A DNA stretch of 16,112 nucleotides from an uncultured Eggerthellaceae bacterium (GTDB taxonomy: Bacteria; Actinomycetota; Coriobacteriia; Coriobacteriales; Eggerthellaceae): assembly GCA_949450265.1 (NCBI GenBank), contig CASTMW010000021.1, positions 1 to 16,112 on the forward strand, given 5' to 3'. Positions 14,501 through 16,112 of this stretch are shown piece by piece. Every line of letters starts with the position of its first letter. Position 1 is the first letter of the stretch. The notes beneath the pieces are model-generated. The model did not search any database and was not told where the DNA came from. It worked only from the letters and a program-made list of their open reading frames with translations. A program made the translations under genes and the position numbers.

Positions 14501-16112
14501 CGACACCCTTGAGATCGCAGAGGGAGAATCGTCATGCCCACAGAGCACCGCAGTGCGGTACTTGCCCGCAAGCTCGATGTTCGCGAATGAGATATTCTCG
14601 ATGGTCGCGCCCGTAAGGATCTTCGCGAAGGCCGCGATATAGTCGCCGTTCACATTCTTGTTGGTGAAGTCCCGGATCTGCAGGTCGCGCGCCGTACCTT
14701 TGAACTTGGTGAATAGCGACGCGTTGGTCAGGCCCGACAGCACATGCCCGTCGCCCACAAGGGAACCGGTGAAGTCGGCTGCGATCAGCGCCGAACCCGC
14801 AGCAGCCACCACATGATCCGAGAAGTCGATGTCAGCCACAATACGATAATCGGCCGCCGGATTGTTGGCCATGGCCAGGAATTCTTCCACATTCGATATC
14901 GCGATACTCGTATCCCGCACCAAGATGTCCACGTTCCACACGTTCACATTGCTCATCTTGACCGCGATGGTGCTCCCCGAACTGTCATTGATCGTCAGGT
15001 CGCGCACCGTAGCACGATCGGCTTCACGGAACAGCGGCGGCAAGAGGTCGCCCGTGATCGAATGCCCTTGCCCATTAAAGTACCCGCGGAAGTTCGCATC
15101 GACCAGGAAGGATGCCCCCTCCTCTGCGGTGACCCTGATGTCATTATCCAACACGAACGCACCGCACGGGTTCTCCACGATCTTGGCCAGGTCCGCCGCG
15201 GTCGCGATATGCGTTGCCTCTGTCGTCGGCGAGAACAGCGTATCGTCGAAGTCGCGCGTCAGACGTTTCAGTAGTGCAAAGGATTGCAGACGAATGTTGT
15301 TCGCTTCGGTGAGCGAACGGTCACCCTTCGCCGCCGCCGACTTGAAGGCCGCCAGGTAGCGCTCTTCCAGCTCGTCAGCGTCGATCCAACGCAGCTCGTC
15401 CAGCCGCTCTTCGATCTCAGCGTAGGTGTCCAGCTTGTACTGCTTGAAATCCTGCTTGCCCGTGGCATTGCGCAATGCCAACGTATCATTCCAATTGCCT
15501 GCGAGCATCTGCTGGAAGCCGTAGTAGCCCGCTTCGCCCGCCATGCGAAAGCTGAGCGACTTGTACACCGCTGTTGCCGAGCCACCGTTGTTATGGTGCG
15601 GTAGATACCACCAGCGAGACAAGATCGTGTCACGCCCATACGCCGACGGCCCCCATTCTGGATGCTTCGTCGCCGTTACATTAGGGATAAGGCACACACG
15701 ATGGTCGAATACCTCTTCGATGGTGTCGAAGTGGCGCACCGTTTCGCCATCTACCATGATGTCCGCTTTGGCCTCATCGGAAACATACACGTTCATGCTC
15801 GAAGCGAACTTAGAGACCGATGCTGGATCGTAAAGGATGAACGTTGGTCCTCCATAGTCTCCGGTCATACGATTGTCCCCGCCATACCATAGCTGCGTGG
15901 CCACCGCTTGCTGGTCAGCTGTGGAAAGGCGCAAGAACGCCTTGAGCTCCAGATAGTCAAGGATATCGATCAACTCAAAGAGGCCGCCATAGAATTGCTT
16001 GGCCGAATCAGATGTGCGCAGACTTTTGAAGCTGGCGTTCATGGAGTACGCATTCTCCCACGGCGAGTCGTAGGCGATGTTCAGGCCGAATGCCGATGAG
16101 GATAAGCCCTGC
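11507..16112 (-). CDS. Large cell-surface protein, N-terminus beyond the window (M26-like, GLUG, InlB repeats, wall-sorting tail)
   Basis: The frame stays open to the window edge, so the first ATG inside (16042) is probably not the start: 1,534 residues are visible and the signal peptide is missing. Numbering from that ATG: 1-270 resembles the C-terminal part of M26 (ZmpA/B/C, IgA1 protease-like) metallopeptidases (YGGLFELIDILDYLELKAFL, SFRMAGEAGYYGFQQMLAGNW). No HExxH is present here; it would lie upstream. 276-690 is a GLUG/Peptidase_M26_N-like beta-helix with two similar units (DLAKIVENPCGAFVL..DI; FLAMANNPAADYRIVADIDF). 862-1249 carries five InlB B-type repeats. 1273-1376 is an unassigned domain, and 1377-1474 an Asp/Gly/Pro-rich stalk. 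LADTR (1475-1479), a hydrophobic stretch and RRRRQAC form a sorting signal like LAxTG but with Arg for Gly. The likely role is adhesion or host-glycoprotein proteolysis at the surface; this is inference. Confidence 0.88.
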   Translation of the reverse strand, partial: QGLSSSAFGLNIAYDSPWENAYSMNASFKSLRTSDSAKQFYGGLFELIDILDYLELKAFLRLSTADQQAVATQLWYGGDNRMTGDYGGPTFILYDPASVSKFASSMNVYVSDEAKADIMVDGETVRHFDTIEEVFDHRVCLIPNVTATKHPEWGPSAYGRDTILSRWWYLPHHNNGGSATAVYKSLSFRMAGEAGYYGFQQMLAGNWNDTLALRNATGKQDFKQYKLDTYAEIEERLDELRWIDADELEERYLAAFKSAAAKGDRSLTEANNIRLQSFALLKRLTRDFDDTLFSPTTEATHIATAADLAKIVENPCGAFVLDNDIRVTAEEGASFLVDANFRGYFNGQGHSITGDLLPPLFREADRATVRDLTINDSSGSTIAVKMSNVNVWNVDILVRDTSIAISNVEEFLAMANNPAADYRIVADIDFSDHVVAAAGSALIAADFTGSLVGDGHVLSGLTNASLFTKFKGTARDLQIRDFTNKNVNGDYIAAFAKILTGATIENISFANIELAGKYRTAVLCGHDDSPSAISRVSVVNSTVTGQDAGCYNSLLVGRKNGGTMTDVHVQGQLICQGTENGGVCGSAKATVFTRCVADVDITRLPSATEERIQSAGFLGNFDNNTACTVKQCAFVGTADGECYGFTGVTDANKRYFTDCYEVEGVQATSAVNGTNIKTLSRSDAVAQQFWDGLGYLQGLWSYADISSGNPMLVFSGKAWDIHMSIDYIAETMTLRGEDAENLNIDGLWGVTEGMTSVSLTQALDTEGWDHRVAITRADDGDHGVGYSLSIDIPPRPEAPEVIAVPAQSEDSRAYLTYPVGRSYEVRSVDSTSAWTAVPPYFCGTPTSTSPVVKEIRCPAVVGQSFVSKVTTVDLRYQGNIEPTRYQLTFETNGGQLIDAPTDYLAGTTLELPTPTLEGHSFVGWYDNDAFAGSSIAMIEATDTGDKTFWAEWVANVYHVTLEKNGGTLKSGANDLTIHTYGQVATLPELEREGYDFGGWYANANLAGNAVTTIAATDMGDKFFWAKWIPRAYAITYDRGSDPNGDTPPASIDLTAFEQYQTGTTFSLPGSDVMVWDGHTFAGWYEDSSLVGSPITQIAAGEHGDRTFYAKWVGEACTISYYENGGTFVNEPETFFEFGVGGVQTGSVLTLPTAADIQRQGYAFDGWYTDASLGGSSLASIVLEHGNIQLYAKWAPVSYTISYELNGGAWAAGYAPTESYTIESGTVVLPTYEAIVREGFVFSGWFSDASLAGGASGIIASGTTGDKTFWAKWDEGVVVPPDDTEDPIEPPDADEPKLEIISLTFDGLGGRRIEWNDDGYARIEVPRSKVPTKAEDFELQVPEGVECVIQKRGVPFIFVLAELLSGERDSASEIWDILLRSKTDARAAHEKLYSLEIVPVDDEEPGPGVDGDGDDDQDPVEPPTTPDPDDTPDTDPGDDGSDPDDGASGGDQGSDDTPGTDGDDSNTDLGDGTGDGMPGADDPTAAPAGSGGDGSGSPLADTRDAAAGRGAVVCSVGLAAVGLAVAALRRRRQAC
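12296..13459 (-). repeat. Five InlB B-type (Listeria-Bacteroides) protein repeats
   Basis: Tandem units encoded at 13256-13459, 13031-13243, 12779-13018, 12533-12763 and 12296-12520. Each runs from a YxITY/F strand and NGG turn, through GY/HxFxGWY with a following D/N-A-S-L, to a closing FWAKW or LYAKW (first unit FWAEW). They are 68-80 residues long and clearly diverged from one another, so they are not recent DNA duplications. Such units form small beta domains that extend a surface protein. Confidence 0.9.

Noticed and set aside
16040..16042. ATG at 16042 as the true start of the surface protein
   Set aside because: The frame stays open upstream to the window edge (GLNIAYDSPWENAYS precedes it), there is no ribosome site, and no signal peptide follows.

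Overview
The window looks like a chromosomal accessory region of a moderately GC-rich Gram-positive anaerobe, most likely a coriobacterium (Actinomycetota, Eggerthellaceae-like). This rests on the gene types: a tungsten/molybdenum AOR-type oxidoreductase, an SSS symporter, a TetR/membrane-protein pair, and a large cell-wall protein with InlB-type repeats and a LAxTG-like tail. AGGAG-type ribosome sites also fit. The taxonomic call is inference from gene content, not from a marker gene.

Layout. (1) 96-2225 (+) encodes an aldehyde:ferredoxin oxidoreductase family protein. It converges, across a perfect 12-bp stem-loop, on (2) 2381-3868 (-), a protein with an IscU/NifU-like N-terminal domain and a long unassigned C-terminal half. 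(3) 4018-5334 (+) is a major facilitator transporter divergent from gene 2; their shared 149-bp spacer holds a perfect palindrome carrying TATAAT on both strands. (4-5) 6614-7231 and 5419-6612 (-) are a TetR repressor and a polytopic membrane protein of unknown function, separated by one base. They lie behind two tandem palindromic operators that overlap the predicted -35 box. (6) 7590-9113 (-) is a sodium:solute symporter with its own terminator and an AT-rich palindrome upstream of its promoter. (7) 9292-11373 (-) is a fusion of a divergent calcineurin-like phosphoesterase domain and an ArsS-type radical SAM protein. (8) 11507-16112 (-) is the C-terminal 1,534 residues of a surface protein that continues past the window edge. 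It has an M26 peptidase-like segment, a GLUG-like beta-helix, five InlB B-repeats, an Asp-rich stalk and a wall-sorting tail.

How the genes work together is only partly visible. The AOR protein needs a pterin-bound W/Mo centre and a 4Fe-4S cluster, so an Fe-S-scaffold-like neighbour is suggestive, but that neighbour has lost two of the three scaffold cysteines. The TetR and membrane protein form a self-regulated unit. The symporter, radical SAM protein and surface protein each have their own signals and are not obviously one pathway.

The most unusual items are the phosphoesterase/radical SAM fusion with both active sites altered, the non-canonical IscU-like protein, the tandem TetR operators, and the surface protein with an M26-like region ahead of its GLUG domain. 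Apparent long open frames antisense to these genes were judged to be shadows. No RNA genes, CRISPR arrays or insertion sequences were seen.
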